DNA from: Ectobacillus funiculus
GTDB taxonomy: Bacteria; Bacillota; Bacilli; Bacillales; Bacillaceae_G
Direction: 5' to 3'
Assembly: GCF_004138295.1 (NCBI RefSeq)
Contig: NZ_SCFM01000016.1
Coordinates: 1 to 64,000, forward strand
Length of the DNA: 64,000 bases
The position numbers were made by a program, and so were the translations under genes. The stretch's first letter is position 1; each line of letters opens with the position of its first letter. This document shows positions 26,613 to 37,828 of the stretch, in pieces. The notes beneath the pieces were generated by a model. The model ran no database searches and was not told the DNA's origin. It saw only the letters and a list, made by a program, of their open reading frames with translations.

Positions 26613-27065
26613 TTGAATCTTACCGATAACTTGAAGCTTGAGAATCAACTCTGTTTCGCTTTATATGCTTGTTCCCGTGAAATCACCCGATTATATCGTC
26701 CTGTACTTGATCAATTTGGGATCACATTTCCCCAGTACTTAACCTTACTTGTCCTTTGGGAGCATAATCGTCTTACAGTAAAGGAGATTGGAGATTTGCT
26801 TTATCTTGATAGTGGTACATTGACTCCGATGCTAAAACGAATGGAAACGATGGATTTAGTCAAGCGTGTAAGGGCAATGGACGATGAACGGAAGGTATGG
26901 ATTGAGATAACAGAGAAAGCCAATGAACTAAAGAATGAAGCAGTATGTATCCCGCAAATGTGTTCACCCCATTTCGGTATTACACACGAGGAGTATGTGG
27001 ATTTGATGGCACAATTGAAACAAATTTTAGGAAACTTACAAAAAGAAACGAGGAATATAAAATGA
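26613..27065 (+). CDS. ohrR: Organic-hydroperoxide-sensing MarR repressor OhrR
   Basis: 150 residues. The redox-sensing N-terminal cysteine is in ENQLCFALYA, exactly where OhrR Cys15 lies, followed by the winged-helix (IGDLLYLDSGTLTPMLKRME) and wing VRAMDDERKVWIEIT. Translation starts at TTG 26613 with AAAGGGTGGG. The stop overlaps the ohr start (ATGA), so the two are translationally coupled. The repressor is released from DNA when the cysteine is oxidised by organic peroxides. Confidence 0.92.
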   Translation: MNLTDNLKLENQLCFALYACSREITRLYRPVLDQFGITFPQYLTLLVLWEHNRLTVKEIGDLLYLDSGTLTPMLKRMETMDLVKRVRAMDDERKVWIEITEKANELKNEAVCIPQMCSPHFGITHEEYVDLMAQLKQILGNLQKETRNIK

Positions 27066-27484
27066 CAGTATTATATACAGCAAGTGCTACAGCGGTGGGC
27101 GGAAGACACGGACGAGTGGTTTCTTCTGACAAGGTATTAGATTTAGATTTAAAAACACCTAAAGAACTTGGTGGTCCAGGCGGATATGGGACAAATCCAG
27201 AACAGTTATTTGCAGCTGGATATTCAGCCTGTTTTGACTCTGCTTTAAACCTGGTCATTCGTACAAAAAGGGTAAAAGAAGTAACAGCAACTGCAGTAAC
27301 GGCAGATGTTTCGATTCTAAAAAGTGGAGATAACAAAGGATTCAAATTAGCGGTAGTCCTTCAGGTGGAAGTTGAAGGCGTAGATAAAGAAACTGCCGAG
27401 GAGCTTGTAGAAGAGGCTCATCAGGTGTGTCCATATTCCAACGCTACTAGAGGAAACATTGAGGTAACTTTAAAGGTTATATAA
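27062..27484 (+). CDS. ohr: Organic hydroperoxide resistance peroxidase
   Basis: Thiol peroxidase of the Ohr/OsmC family, 140 residues, cytosolic. The two catalytic cysteines are in SACFDSALN and QVCPYSNATRGN, with the supporting Arg/Glu in the N-terminal region (GGRHGRV). Starts at ATG 27062 (GAGGAATATAAA); longer readings upstream lie inside ohrR. Under OhrR control. Confidence 0.95.
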   Translation: MTVLYTASATAVGGRHGRVVSSDKVLDLDLKTPKELGGPGGYGTNPEQLFAAGYSACFDSALNLVIRTKRVKEVTATAVTADVSILKSGDNKGFKLAVVLQVEVEGVDKETAEELVEEAHQVCPYSNATRGNIEVTLKVI

Positions 27485-27541
27485 ATGCAGGTGTTACACA
27501 GGATATTAAAATGCAACACTTTGAAAAATACGGATGACTGA

Positions 27542-27715
27542 TACAATAAATTTGAGTTTGCATATTATGATGAAAGCAATGTTCAAGGAATGAGAGTAAC
27601 TGTTCCAGAAGAAGGATATGAAATTACATTGATTGCGACATTTTATCAAAAGAAGAAATGGGAAAAATACTATTATCAATGGTTGAATAGTAATTGTGTG
27701 CGATTGCGAATATAA
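27542..27715 (+). pseudogene. Unidentified gene remnant
   Basis: 58 in-frame codons after a stop with no start site; reads like true protein (MRVTVPEEGYEITLIATFYQ). Ends inside the following hairpin. Family not recognised. Confidence 0.35.
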
Positions 27716-27729
27716 GCAATCGCTTTTTT
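27700..27729 (+). terminator. Terminator
   Basis: Stem GCGATTGC / GCAATCGC with six T; ends the ohrR-ohr transcript or that of the lost gene. Further right a family-B repeat is at 27776-27815 and a family-C repeat at 27846-27910 (stem 27879-27906). Confidence 0.75.
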
Positions 27730-27909
27730 CTATATTCAAGAAACGTACAACATACCAGTGCTAAAAGTTAAGTTTGTGAATCAATTCACTTAAGCTAACG
27801 GGGGCTTGAGTTGAAGAGGAAAACCAAAAAACGAATCATCAAATAACTTCCGCTTTCGTTAATTATGTGAACACAAATACTCTCCAGATTGCTTAGCTGG
27901 AGAGTGTTT

Positions 27910-28410
27910 TTATTGTTCTTTGTTGATAGCGCTATATCCTGTGTGGGTGCCTTTTCGGATTATACCCATGATGAAACGTACAATCAAAAATGTTGTGGTT
28001 ATAGAAGAAAACGTATATTTCCAATCCCATGACTTTTTGTACTCAATTAGTCGTGTGTTCTGTTCAAGCCAGTTTTCAACAATTGTCATAGGAATGCTGA
28101 AACACATGGCTTTCACTATCATGCCGAAAATATTCGAATTCTTGGTTAGTTGATTGTAGTACACACATGAAATCGGGAAGAGGATGTAGCTGAACAAGAC
28201 ACTAACATCAAATGTTTTAAACAAAGGAACAGGATACTTTAAGTAACCCTTTTTCACAGCTATAACGTTTAGAATTGATGAAATGTAACTTTTAAGAAAA
28301 AATATAATGAGCCAGTCTTTCATCAAAGGTTTTCTTACCAAGTTAAAAAAAGCGAATACCCCAAAAAGGAATAAAGATTTTAGAGTCGTTTTTTCAATGG
28401 TGCTATTCAT
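27910..28410 (-). CDS. CBO0543-family membrane protein
   Basis: 166 residues, four or five helices. Family-typical blocks: RKPLMKDWLIIFFLKSYISS, KKGYLKYPVPLFK, and CVYYNQLTKNS, ending in a basic tail. ATG with GGGGGCATCAGT. Function unknown; members are common in spore-forming Firmicutes, often in several copies. Neighbouring DUF3231 genes are sporulation-associated, but no direct link is shown. Confidence 0.75.
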   Translation of the reverse strand: MNSTIEKTTLKSLFLFGVFAFFNLVRKPLMKDWLIIFFLKSYISSILNVIAVKKGYLKYPVPLFKTFDVSVLFSYILFPISCVYYNQLTKNSNIFGMIVKAMCFSIPMTIVENWLEQNTRLIEYKKSWDWKYTFSSITTTFLIVRFIMGIIRKGTHTGYSAINKEQ

Positions 28411-28563
28411 ACTGATGCCCCCATCCTGTAATCCAAAGAGTAGTTAATAATATCCTTTCAAGGGTATCAAAAACTACACATTCACAAACGTCAAATTATG
28501 ACTTTTAAATTTTATCAATCCTTTTTGGTCATAATAAAAATAAAAAAGGAGTTCCCATTAGAA

Positions 28564-29568
28564 ATGGAACATAACCCAAAACTTGTTTCTTCAGAAGTTG
28601 CAGCCTTGTGGGGTGCTTATATGCAGAACTCAATGGTTTATTGTATCGTTCAGCATTTTGCCAATGTAAATGAAGATGCTGATAGTACAGACATTATTCA
28701 AACTGCTTTAACAAATTGTAGTTATGTTGTAAATGAGGTCAAACGAATCTTCGAAAAGGAAAAGCATGCAATACCTATTGGATTTACACAAGAAGATGTA
28801 AACTTAAAAGCGGATCGAGTCTACTCAGACCTTTTTACCTTGCGATATATTAAATACATGGCTGCTGCTGGAACAGCAGCGGCGGCAGCTTTACTCGAAG
28901 TATTGGCACGAAAAGATGTAAGAGAATTTTTTTCTACAACTTCCGAAATGTTTATGAAACTTTACAACAATGCGTGCGACTTACTCCTGAAAAAGGGTGC
29001 TTTTATTCGTTCACCAACTATACCTCCAATGGAAAAAGCCGAATACCTTCAAAATGAATCATTCCTATCAGGATTAATAGGCAAACATCGCCCTTTAACT
29101 GTCGTGGAATTAGCCCATATCTCTAAAAATACGGAAACAAACTCAATTGGTAGAACATTTATTTCTGGTTTTTCCCAAACTGCTCAATCACCTGAAGTTA
29201 GAAAGTATATGGAAAGAGGTGCGGAAATAGCAGCAAAGCATGAAACTGTATTTAGAGAAATATTAGTAGAAGATGGGGTAGCTTTCCCAAGCTCATGGGA
29301 TTCAACAATTTCCCGTTCCATTGAAGCTCCATTTTCAGATAAATTAATGATGTTTCATATGAATAGTCTAACTGCCATTAGTGTAGCAGGTTATGGGGCG
29401 GCGATTGGGGGAAGCCTTAGAAAAGATTTAGGGGGACATTATACAAGACTGCTGACTGAAATACTGCAATATGCAAATGATGGTGTTAAGTTGATGATTG
29501 AAAACAAGTGGCTGGAACAACCACCACAAAATGTAGACAGGGAAGCATTAAGAAAGAGAAGTTTGTAA
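28564..29568 (+). CDS. DUF3231 protein (duplicated ferritin-like/CotF-like domains), first paralogue
   Basis: About 334 residues made of two homologous halves of about 165 residues, each a four-helix bundle ending in a W-L-x-x-P-P block (RSPTIPPMEK; NKWLEQPPQN). Conserved sequence IPIGFTQEDV marks the family. The start is uncertain: ATG 28564 is preferred over the 66-bp upstream extension, with AAAGGAG 12 bases upstream. A paralogue follows at 30123. DUF3231 proteins are numerous in spore formers and related to CotF; role unknown. Confidence 0.82.
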   Translation: MEHNPKLVSSEVAALWGAYMQNSMVYCIVQHFANVNEDADSTDIIQTALTNCSYVVNEVKRIFEKEKHAIPIGFTQEDVNLKADRVYSDLFTLRYIKYMAAAGTAAAAALLEVLARKDVREFFSTTSEMFMKLYNNACDLLLKKGAFIRSPTIPPMEKAEYLQNESFLSGLIGKHRPLTVVELAHISKNTETNSIGRTFISGFSQTAQSPEVRKYMERGAEIAAKHETVFREILVEDGVAFPSSWDSTISRSIEAPFSDKLMMFHMNSLTAISVAGYGAAIGGSLRKDLGGHYTRLLTEILQYANDGVKLMIENKWLEQPPQNVDREALRKRSL

Positions 29569-29658
29569 ACATATCTTATGAAATAAACTAAAGTGTATTT
29601 GGACATGCTATGATTCAGATATCCAGTTCATATCAACGCTATCACAGTTCATATTTTA

Positions 29659-29757
29659 GTACCTCCTAAAGAATATCTTGACGTAAGATATATTCTTTAC
29701 TAAAAGGTACATATGCATTAAAGAAGTAGTTACTTAATAAAGTGACTACTTCTTTAA
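29659..29757. repeat. Long imperfect inverted repeat and a terminator between the DUF3231 genes
   Basis: GTACCT...AAAGAATATCTT at 29659 pairs with AAGATATATTCTTT...AGGTAC up to 29710. A second stem at 29720-29757 (AAAGAAGTAGTTAC / GTGACTACTTCTTT) is a terminator for the first DUF3231 gene. A family-C repeat is at 29864-29926; otherwise 29569-30122 is empty. Confidence 0.6.
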
Positions 29758-30122
29758 TTTCCTGCACATTTTAAAATGACTGAATGAAGAGAAAGAGAGC
29801 CTCATCATTGATTTGTTTCAATTAAAAAGTGTTTATGTTAAGCAATCCATATTTATTAACTTCTGTTTTCGAATATTATGTTAATACGCTCCCTTCAGAT
29901 TGCTTAACTGGAGGGTATTTTTTATAGGTTTTTAGATACAGTTACTTCCAATAGTGTAGGGTTATGTCAAATTCACGTGTATACCGATATACATTGCTCC
30001 TTATTCGTCAAACGTTACAGGATAGTTTTAAATCAAATACCTATAAAGATATTGCAGAAACTTTCTTATTCATAAAATAAACCTCTCAGGGTTACATTAA
30101 AAAATAAAACTAGGAGGATTGC

Positions 30123-31127
30123 ATGATGATTTCACAGCGAACACCTATCACATCATCAGAATTAGCTAATTTGTGGATGACTTATCAAGAAAAGACCATG
30201 ATTATCAGGATATTAGAGCATTTTATAGAACATGCCGATGATGAAGCAAAGCAACTGTTACAGTCCCATTCTAACACTGCCGCCAAAAATGTAGAGACGA
30301 TTACAAACATTTTTCATCAAGAGGGAGCAGTAATTCCTATCGGCTTTACAGAAAAAGATGTATATAAGGGAGTCCCAAAGTTATATGACTACATGTACGA
30401 TATCATGTATTTGCACATGATGACTAAAGTAGAAATGAGCCTGTATGCACGTTCTCTAGACATGTCTTACCGGAAGGATATTGAAGATTTTTTTATCAGT
30501 TTGACTGCAGAATCTCAAGCGATGAATAGCCAATGCACCCAATTGCTTTTAGAAAAAGGCGTTTTGGTACGCCCACCCTTTGTGTCAATGCCAACAAAAG
30601 TTGGATTTGTACAGAGTACAAATTACACGGACGGGTTAAAGTTATTTGGTGAACTAAGATCTCTTAATACAGTTGAAGTTTCCCTTATCCATCACGCGAT
30701 TGAAACAAATCTTGTAGGAATGCAATTAATGATTGGATTTGCTCAAGTGGCCACTGATAAAGAGGTACAGGACTATTTTGTCAAAGGAATGAAACTTTCA
30801 GAAAAGATAGAAACTTCTCTAGGTGAATTTTTACGTCAGAGTTTTATTGAGCCCCCTGCCACTCCTGCTGGAAAAGCAACCACGTCCAAAATGGCGCCGT
30901 TTTCTGAGAAATTGATGATGTACAACACCAGCTTGCTCACTTCACTTGGATTCGGAAGTAGTGCACTGGGCGGGGCTTTTAGTTTAAGAAGCGACATACC
31001 AACAAAAATGAGCTTGCTGACAAAAGATATTTTCTCTTTTGCTCAGGATGGTGGAAAACTTATGATTAAAAACGGCTGGTTGGAAGAACCTCCACAAATT
31101 GAGGATCGAAATCAGCTCACTACATAA
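30123..31127 (+). CDS. DUF3231 protein, second paralogue
   Basis: 334 residues, same two-halves architecture as the gene at 28564 (shared blocks IPIGFTEKDV, LLEKGVLVRPPF, MIKNGWLEEPP). The ATG pair at 30123/30126 has AGGAGGATTGC, so either may be used. Divergent enough in sequence that the duplication is not recent. Presumably spore-associated; function unknown. Followed by the tandem repeats at 31215-31594. Confidence 0.85.
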   Translation: MMISQRTPITSSELANLWMTYQEKTMIIRILEHFIEHADDEAKQLLQSHSNTAAKNVETITNIFHQEGAVIPIGFTEKDVYKGVPKLYDYMYDIMYLHMMTKVEMSLYARSLDMSYRKDIEDFFISLTAESQAMNSQCTQLLLEKGVLVRPPFVSMPTKVGFVQSTNYTDGLKLFGELRSLNTVEVSLIHHAIETNLVGMQLMIGFAQVATDKEVQDYFVKGMKLSEKIETSLGEFLRQSFIEPPATPAGKATTSKMAPFSEKLMMYNTSLLTSLGFGSSALGGAFSLRSDIPTKMSLLTKDIFSFAQDGGKLMIKNGWLEEPPQIEDRNQLTT

Positions 31128-31214
31128 TCGTTTTATCATGATAGGACTTATTATTTCCATTCTACTTTTCAACCTAATTGCGTTCAAAACAAATCAGCAT
31201 CTTACAAAAATTCT

Positions 31215-31594
31215 AAAAAGGAAAAGCTACCCAACTGCTCAATTGGGTAGCTTCTCGGCTAAAGCCGATTGTTTTGTGTGCTTCACAGATTACTTAAAAT
31301 TAACGCTTAATACTAACGCAACAAGGTGTACTAGGCCTATGAGGTTGAGTGCACTCTTATTATGCACTTTTCTCCTAGAATTTTATTCAAAAAGGGGAAA
31401 AGCTATACACTGCTGAATGTATAGCTTTCCTTAGAAAGTTGGTTTTTGCGTACTTCACAGTAGGCGAATGTCAAGTCACCAGAATGCACCATTAACTCCA
31501 AGTTTTGGATGCGACCTTATTATGTACTTCTTTCCTATAATTATTCAACAAAGGAAAAAACTATCCATAATGAATTGGATGGATTAAGGGGTTT
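31215..31594 (+). repeat. Degenerate tandem repeat array of about 170-bp units
   Basis: Unit 1 (31215-31390) and unit 2 (31391-31555), plus a partial third (31553-31594), share GGAAAAGCTA + hairpin, GTGCTTCACAG/GTACTTCACAG, CTTATTATGCACTTTTCTCC/CTTATTATGTACTTCTTTCC and ATTCAA tails. No gene is encoded. Confidence 0.65.
31224..31252 (+). terminator. Terminator of the second DUF3231 gene
   Basis: Stem AAGCTACCCA / TTGGGTAGCTT, near-perfect, with weak T tail. It is also the first hairpin of the tandem repeat array. Confidence 0.55.
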
Positions 31595-32116
31595 TTGGAA
31601 AACTATAACAAATTAAACCTAAAGGATAATTCATATATGATAAAACTTGTCTTATGGGCTTTCTTTTTATTACCTTGGATTTCCTTAATCTTTTTAAAGA
31701 ACTCGGCTATTCGCAGATATATGCCTGTTGCTTTGTTAGCGACAGTGATAAATACAATACTATACCAAGTTGCTTGGACATATGATTGGTGGAAGTACAA
31801 GGAAACTCTTTTTTCGTGGGATAAAGTAGCGCAAATACATACAGTTTATGGAGTTTTTTTGGTAGGGACTATATGGATATTTTATTTTACATTTCGTAGA
31901 TTTTGGATTTATTTCGTTGTTAATTTAATTATAGATTGCATCTACTCATTTGGTTTCAGAGCTTTATGGAAAAAACTCAAAATTACAACTAGTGAAGGAA
32001 ACTTATCTCCTCTCGAAGGGATTATTATCATGACAATAATTGCTGTCACTCTTTACGTGTATCAAATGTGGCAAGAAGGATTGATTTGGAGAGAAAATAA
32101 AATTACAGAAGAATAG
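31595..32116 (+). CDS. Integral membrane protein of unknown function
   Basis: 173 residues, five predicted helices, starting at TTG 31595 with TAAGGGG. Blocks such as WTYDWWKYKETLFSWDKVAQ and a C-terminal YVYQMWQEGLIW. It resembles in size and layout the CBO0543-type membrane proteins but lacks their motifs; family not identified. It lies directly behind the tandem repeat array and ends 80 bp before a bidirectional terminator. Confidence 0.6.
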   Translation: MENYNKLNLKDNSYMIKLVLWAFFLLPWISLIFLKNSAIRRYMPVALLATVINTILYQVAWTYDWWKYKETLFSWDKVAQIHTVYGVFLVGTIWIFYFTFRRFWIYFVVNLIIDCIYSFGFRALWKKLKITTSEGNLSPLEGIIIMTIIAVTLYVYQMWQEGLIWRENKITEE

Positions 32117-32194
32117 GATTCTTATTAAACGAACGAGTGCTAATTAACTTTCGCTTTCGGATTTTATGTTAACTCAACATGCATAGGACATACA

Positions 32195-32229
32195 AAAAGG
32201 ATACATCTGTACTGAAGAGGTATCCTTTT
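32195..32229. terminator. Bidirectional terminator
   Basis: AAAAGGATAC (32195-32204) pairs with GTATCCTTTT (32220-32229); T-rich on both sides. Ends both the plus-strand membrane protein gene and the minus-strand spo0E-like transcript. Confidence 0.75.
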
Positions 32230-32247
32230 ACATAGTTGTACGTAATT

Positions 32248-32400
32248 TCATTTTTGCACCTTGTTTTTCATAGATATATTGATCAATATATCTAATTTTT
32301 GACTGCATTGAATAGTCTGAGGATGGGCTAACCCATATAATTTGGATAAATAAAACAATTGTTGTCTTTTCTTTTCAATTAGATTTGCAAGACGAGACAT
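32248..32400 (-). CDS. Spo0E-family aspartyl-phosphate phosphatase (50 residues)
   Basis: Short protein, not recorded by long-ORF criteria. It starts MSRLANLIEKKRQQLFYLSK and carries the Spo0E signature in the second helix, CSQKLDILIN (S-x-x-L-D type). Spo0E-like proteins are helical hairpins that dephosphorylate Spo0A~P and block sporulation. ATG at 32400 with GAAGGA about 11 bases upstream. Preceded by a 22-codon ORF (18 bp gap) and a c-di-GMP-I riboswitch, and followed by a terminator, so it is probably the main output of that riboswitch RNA. Confidence 0.8.
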   Translation of the reverse strand: MSRLANLIEKKRQQLFYLSKLYGLAHPQTIQCSQKLDILINISMKNKVQK

Positions 32401-32418
32401 ATTATATTGAAAATCCTT

Positions 32419-32487
32419 CTATCCTAAATCAATAGAATTCGATTTTTGTTTTTGGCCTTTAACTATTTTTTCAATTTTCCCTTGCAT
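32419..32487 (-). CDS. 22-residue ORF between the c-di-GMP riboswitch and spo0E-like gene
   Basis: ATG at 32487 with GGGGGATTAAAGAG immediately after the riboswitch aptamer. The product is basic (MQGKIEKIVKGQKQKS). Its Shine-Dalgarno could pair with an aptamer segment (CTCCAGATC with GATCTGGGG), so its translation may be the event the riboswitch controls. Could be a leader peptide that couples translation to the spo0E-like gene. Confidence 0.5.
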   Translation of the reverse strand: MQGKIEKIVKGQKQKSNSIDLG

Positions 32488-32507
32488 CTCTTTAATCCCC
32501 CAGATCA

Positions 32508-32594
32508 GCGGCAACTCAGCCATCATAGCGATATTGTTACCGCCTTAGATCTGGAGCTTTGCGTCCCTATCTTTCGATAAGTTTGCCTTTATCA
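32508..32594 (-). ncRNA. c-di-GMP-I (GEMM) riboswitch
   Basis: On the minus strand: P1 strand GGCAAAC, GAAA tetraloop in TTATCGAAAGATA, the hallmark GGGACGCAAAGC, the segment CTCCAGATCTAAGGCGG, and the closing GGCTGAGTTGCC. Spacing and order agree with the class I aptamer. No intrinsic terminator is visible between aptamer and the 22-codon ORF, so control is probably translational. Edges approximate. Confidence 0.85.
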
Positions 32595-33195
32595 AATATG
32601 AATTTTTTAAATTTTATGGAAACAAATTATATTATATTAGTTCCTAAACTTATGAACAAGTGGAAAAGTTTCACCTTACATGTAAATTAAAACGTCCGCT
32701 TGAAGCAGCCTAAAAAGGCTGCTTTCTGTTTTTTTCTTTAGAATATTATCTCCTTCTCGAAACCTAATAAAATCAGTGAAATGAATGTATACTTTTGTTA
32801 GACATTTGCAAAATGTCACTAAAAACAAGAAGAGATCAATAAAAACAACAAAACGAATGTAAGCTTTACTCCACGGGTATGCGTTCGGTTCGTCATGCCG
32901 AATCGAATTGCCAAGTAGGGGATGGAAAGGGACTATCGAAAGAACAATTGGAACAGCTTAAATCCCATCGCTGGATTCGGAATTTCTATAAGGCTTGAGG
33001 GTTTCAAGTTGAAATTTATATAAATAAAAAACCAGCTAATCAGTTCCTATCCTTTGGCGATAGAGAAACTTTTAGGGATTTATAATTATGCAAATGAGCC
33101 CGCTGCTTTAGAAGAAGAGCTCGCACGGATTATGCGGTCAATCTCATAATAAGTGTTAGAGATTAAGTGGTTCTGGTTCCAAAAATAGTTAGAGT
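32595..33195. other. Decayed region without intact genes
   Basis: Contains a terminator-like hairpin (around 32705-32730, AGCAGCC...GGCTGCT) and broken coding stretches. Around 32945-32996 one reads LSKEQLEQLKSHRWIRNFYK and near 33058-33150 another ends ALEEELARIMRSIS. Families not identified. With the AraC fragment to the right, it looks like a graveyard of lost genes. Confidence 0.45.
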
Positions 33196-33315
33196 ATCAA
33201 GAAAATTACTCAGGAACTTCATTATTCATCCACTGCTCACTTTAGTCATCATTTCTTTAAAACAGTTGGACAGTCACTGTTAAAATTCCGGAATCATTCT
33301 AAGGTGGATTCATAG
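33196..33315 (+). pseudogene. AraC-family regulator remnant (C-terminal HTH)
   Basis: The last 39 codons read ELHYSSTAHFSHHFFKTVGQ and onward to a stop; this matches the second helix-turn-helix of AraC regulators (SSTAHFSHHFKK-x-x-GQSPxxFR). No upstream coding region remains. Confidence 0.65.
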
Positions 33316-33357
33316 AAAAACAAAACTGGCTCACATACTCTTAATGAATTAATTAAA

Positions 33358-33395
33358 AAGAAAACGTTGACAACGTATTTTAATCATGTTAGATT
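33358..33395 (+). promoter_or_regulatory. bgl promoter with overlapping cre site
   Basis: TTGACA (33367-33372), 17 bp, TAGATT (33390-33395). AAGAAAACGTTGACA at 33358-33372 matches the CcpA cre consensus WTGNAANCGNWNNCW except for one position and covers the -35 box, implying glucose repression. Confidence 0.65.
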
Positions 33396-33444
33396 GTATT
33401 CATCAACTAAACACAATATTTAACTTGAATATTCGAGTTATTTT

Positions 33445-33558
33445 AGGATTGTTACTGGTTAAGCAGGCAAAACCTAAATCGCTCACAGAATAGGGGTATG
33501 TATTCCTAACTCTAGGTGTATATACATGTCCATATACTGTGGTGATTTAGGTTTTTTT
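33445..33558 (+). promoter_or_regulatory. RAT antiterminator site plus terminator, unit 1
   Basis: RAT sequence AGGATTGTTACTGGTTAAGC + AGGCAAAACCT is the LicT/SacT-class target. Its 3' arm overlaps a terminator whose arms are AAACCTAAATC (from 33470) and GATTTAGGTTTTTTT (to 33558). Antiterminator protein binding would prevent termination. Confidence 0.85.
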
Positions 33559-33625
33559 ATACCCTTTGAAAGAAGGATGTGGTGTTTTACAGTGGTGCGA
33601 CAAATGAATAAACAACTTGTTACAC

Positions 33626-33727
33626 AGGATTGTTACTGGTTAGGCAGGCAAAACCTGAATTGATGTTCCTTGCTCGGGGGATTTTATTATCCGTAGCAAT
33701 GGAATCAATTCAGGTTTTTCTTTTTTG
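33626..33727 (+). promoter_or_regulatory. RAT antiterminator site plus terminator, unit 2
   Basis: Second RAT AGGATTGTTACTGGTTAGGC + AGGCAAAACCT with terminator arms AAACCTGAATTGAT and ATCAATTCAGGTTTTTC. Immediately upstream of bglP. Only 67 bp separate the two units; the usual antiterminator gene between such units is missing. Confidence 0.85.
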
Positions 33728-33805
33728 TAACAGAAATACCCGCATTTTTTCTTTCTTTAATAGCAGTCATTTTAAAAGGAAATTCTAATCACAAAAGGAG
33801 TGTAG

Positions 33806-35644
<1,839 letters not shown>

Positions 35645-35764
35645 ATTCATCATGGATTGAGAGGGGCTTATTAAGAGTCCCCCTTCCTTCCACTTATTTT
35701 GATATGGCATAGCCGTGTGGGCTGAAATCATTACTTTTTTACATGGATAATATCTTTTATTTGA

Positions 35765-37231
<1,467 letters not shown>

Positions 37232-37244
37232 ATTACACTATTTC

Positions 37245-37283
37245 AAAAAAAGAGATAAGTTACCAACCTTATCTCTTTTTTTT
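37245..37283 (+). terminator. bgl operon terminator
   Basis: Stem AAAGAGATAAG / CTTATCTCTTT followed by a run of T. Confidence 0.85.
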
Positions 37284-37313
37284 ACTACCTTGAACGTGTA
37301 AAAAACGTTTAAA

Positions 37314-37739
37314 ATGCTTATTATTTTTTCCCTTTGCTTTTCAATTACGTCATGGTTTTTAATGATACTTTTTCCAAAAACAATTATTTCTTTATTTAGT
37401 AATGATCCTATGTTGGTGGGAACTACTGTTTGGGCAATGCGAATTTACATGGTCACAGCTTTTGTTATGAGTGCACAGCTTAGTAGCTGTCAACAAACTT
37501 TCATTGCCCTTGGACAGGCCAAAAATTCTCTTTTCCTGGCTCTTTTACGGAAAATTATTCTGTTGATTCCTTTAATTTACATCCTGCCAAATTATTTTTC
37601 TAAAAAGGATTTTGCAGTATTTCTCACAGAGCCAATCGCAGATTTTCTTGCTGTCACATGTACTGTAATCTTATTTTCCATTCAGTTTAAAAAGTTATTA
37701 GCAAAGAAGCCAAAAACAAAAAAGTTACAAGCAAGCTAA
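37314..37739 (+). pseudogene. MATE-family efflux pump, C-terminal remnant
   Basis: 141 codons corresponding to roughly the last third of a MepA-type MATE transporter (usual length about 450): SLFSNDPMLVGTTVWAMRIY and CQQTFIALGQAKNSLFLALL are family-like. There is no ribosome binding site before the first ATG (37314), and the N-terminal two thirds are absent; the sequence begins right after the bgl terminator. Confidence 0.75.
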
Positions 37740-37786
37740 AGATTTCTAAAATTGATCTTTCAACAATAGAAAAAATAATTTCAAAA

Positions 37787-37818
37787 TTAAAAAAGAAGTG
37801 ATGTCACTTCTTTTTTAA
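37787..37818. terminator. Bidirectional terminator
   Basis: Perfect 15-bp palindrome (37787-37801 with 37804-37818), A- and T-runs on either side. Serves the convergent MATE remnant and HAD phosphatase gene. Confidence 0.85.
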
Positions 37819-37828
37819 TTACCTTTTA

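Noticed and set aside
31099-31416. 105-codon ORF through the tandem repeats
   Set aside because: Crosses the DUF3231 terminator and repeat hairpins; no homology; composition typical of non-coding DNA.
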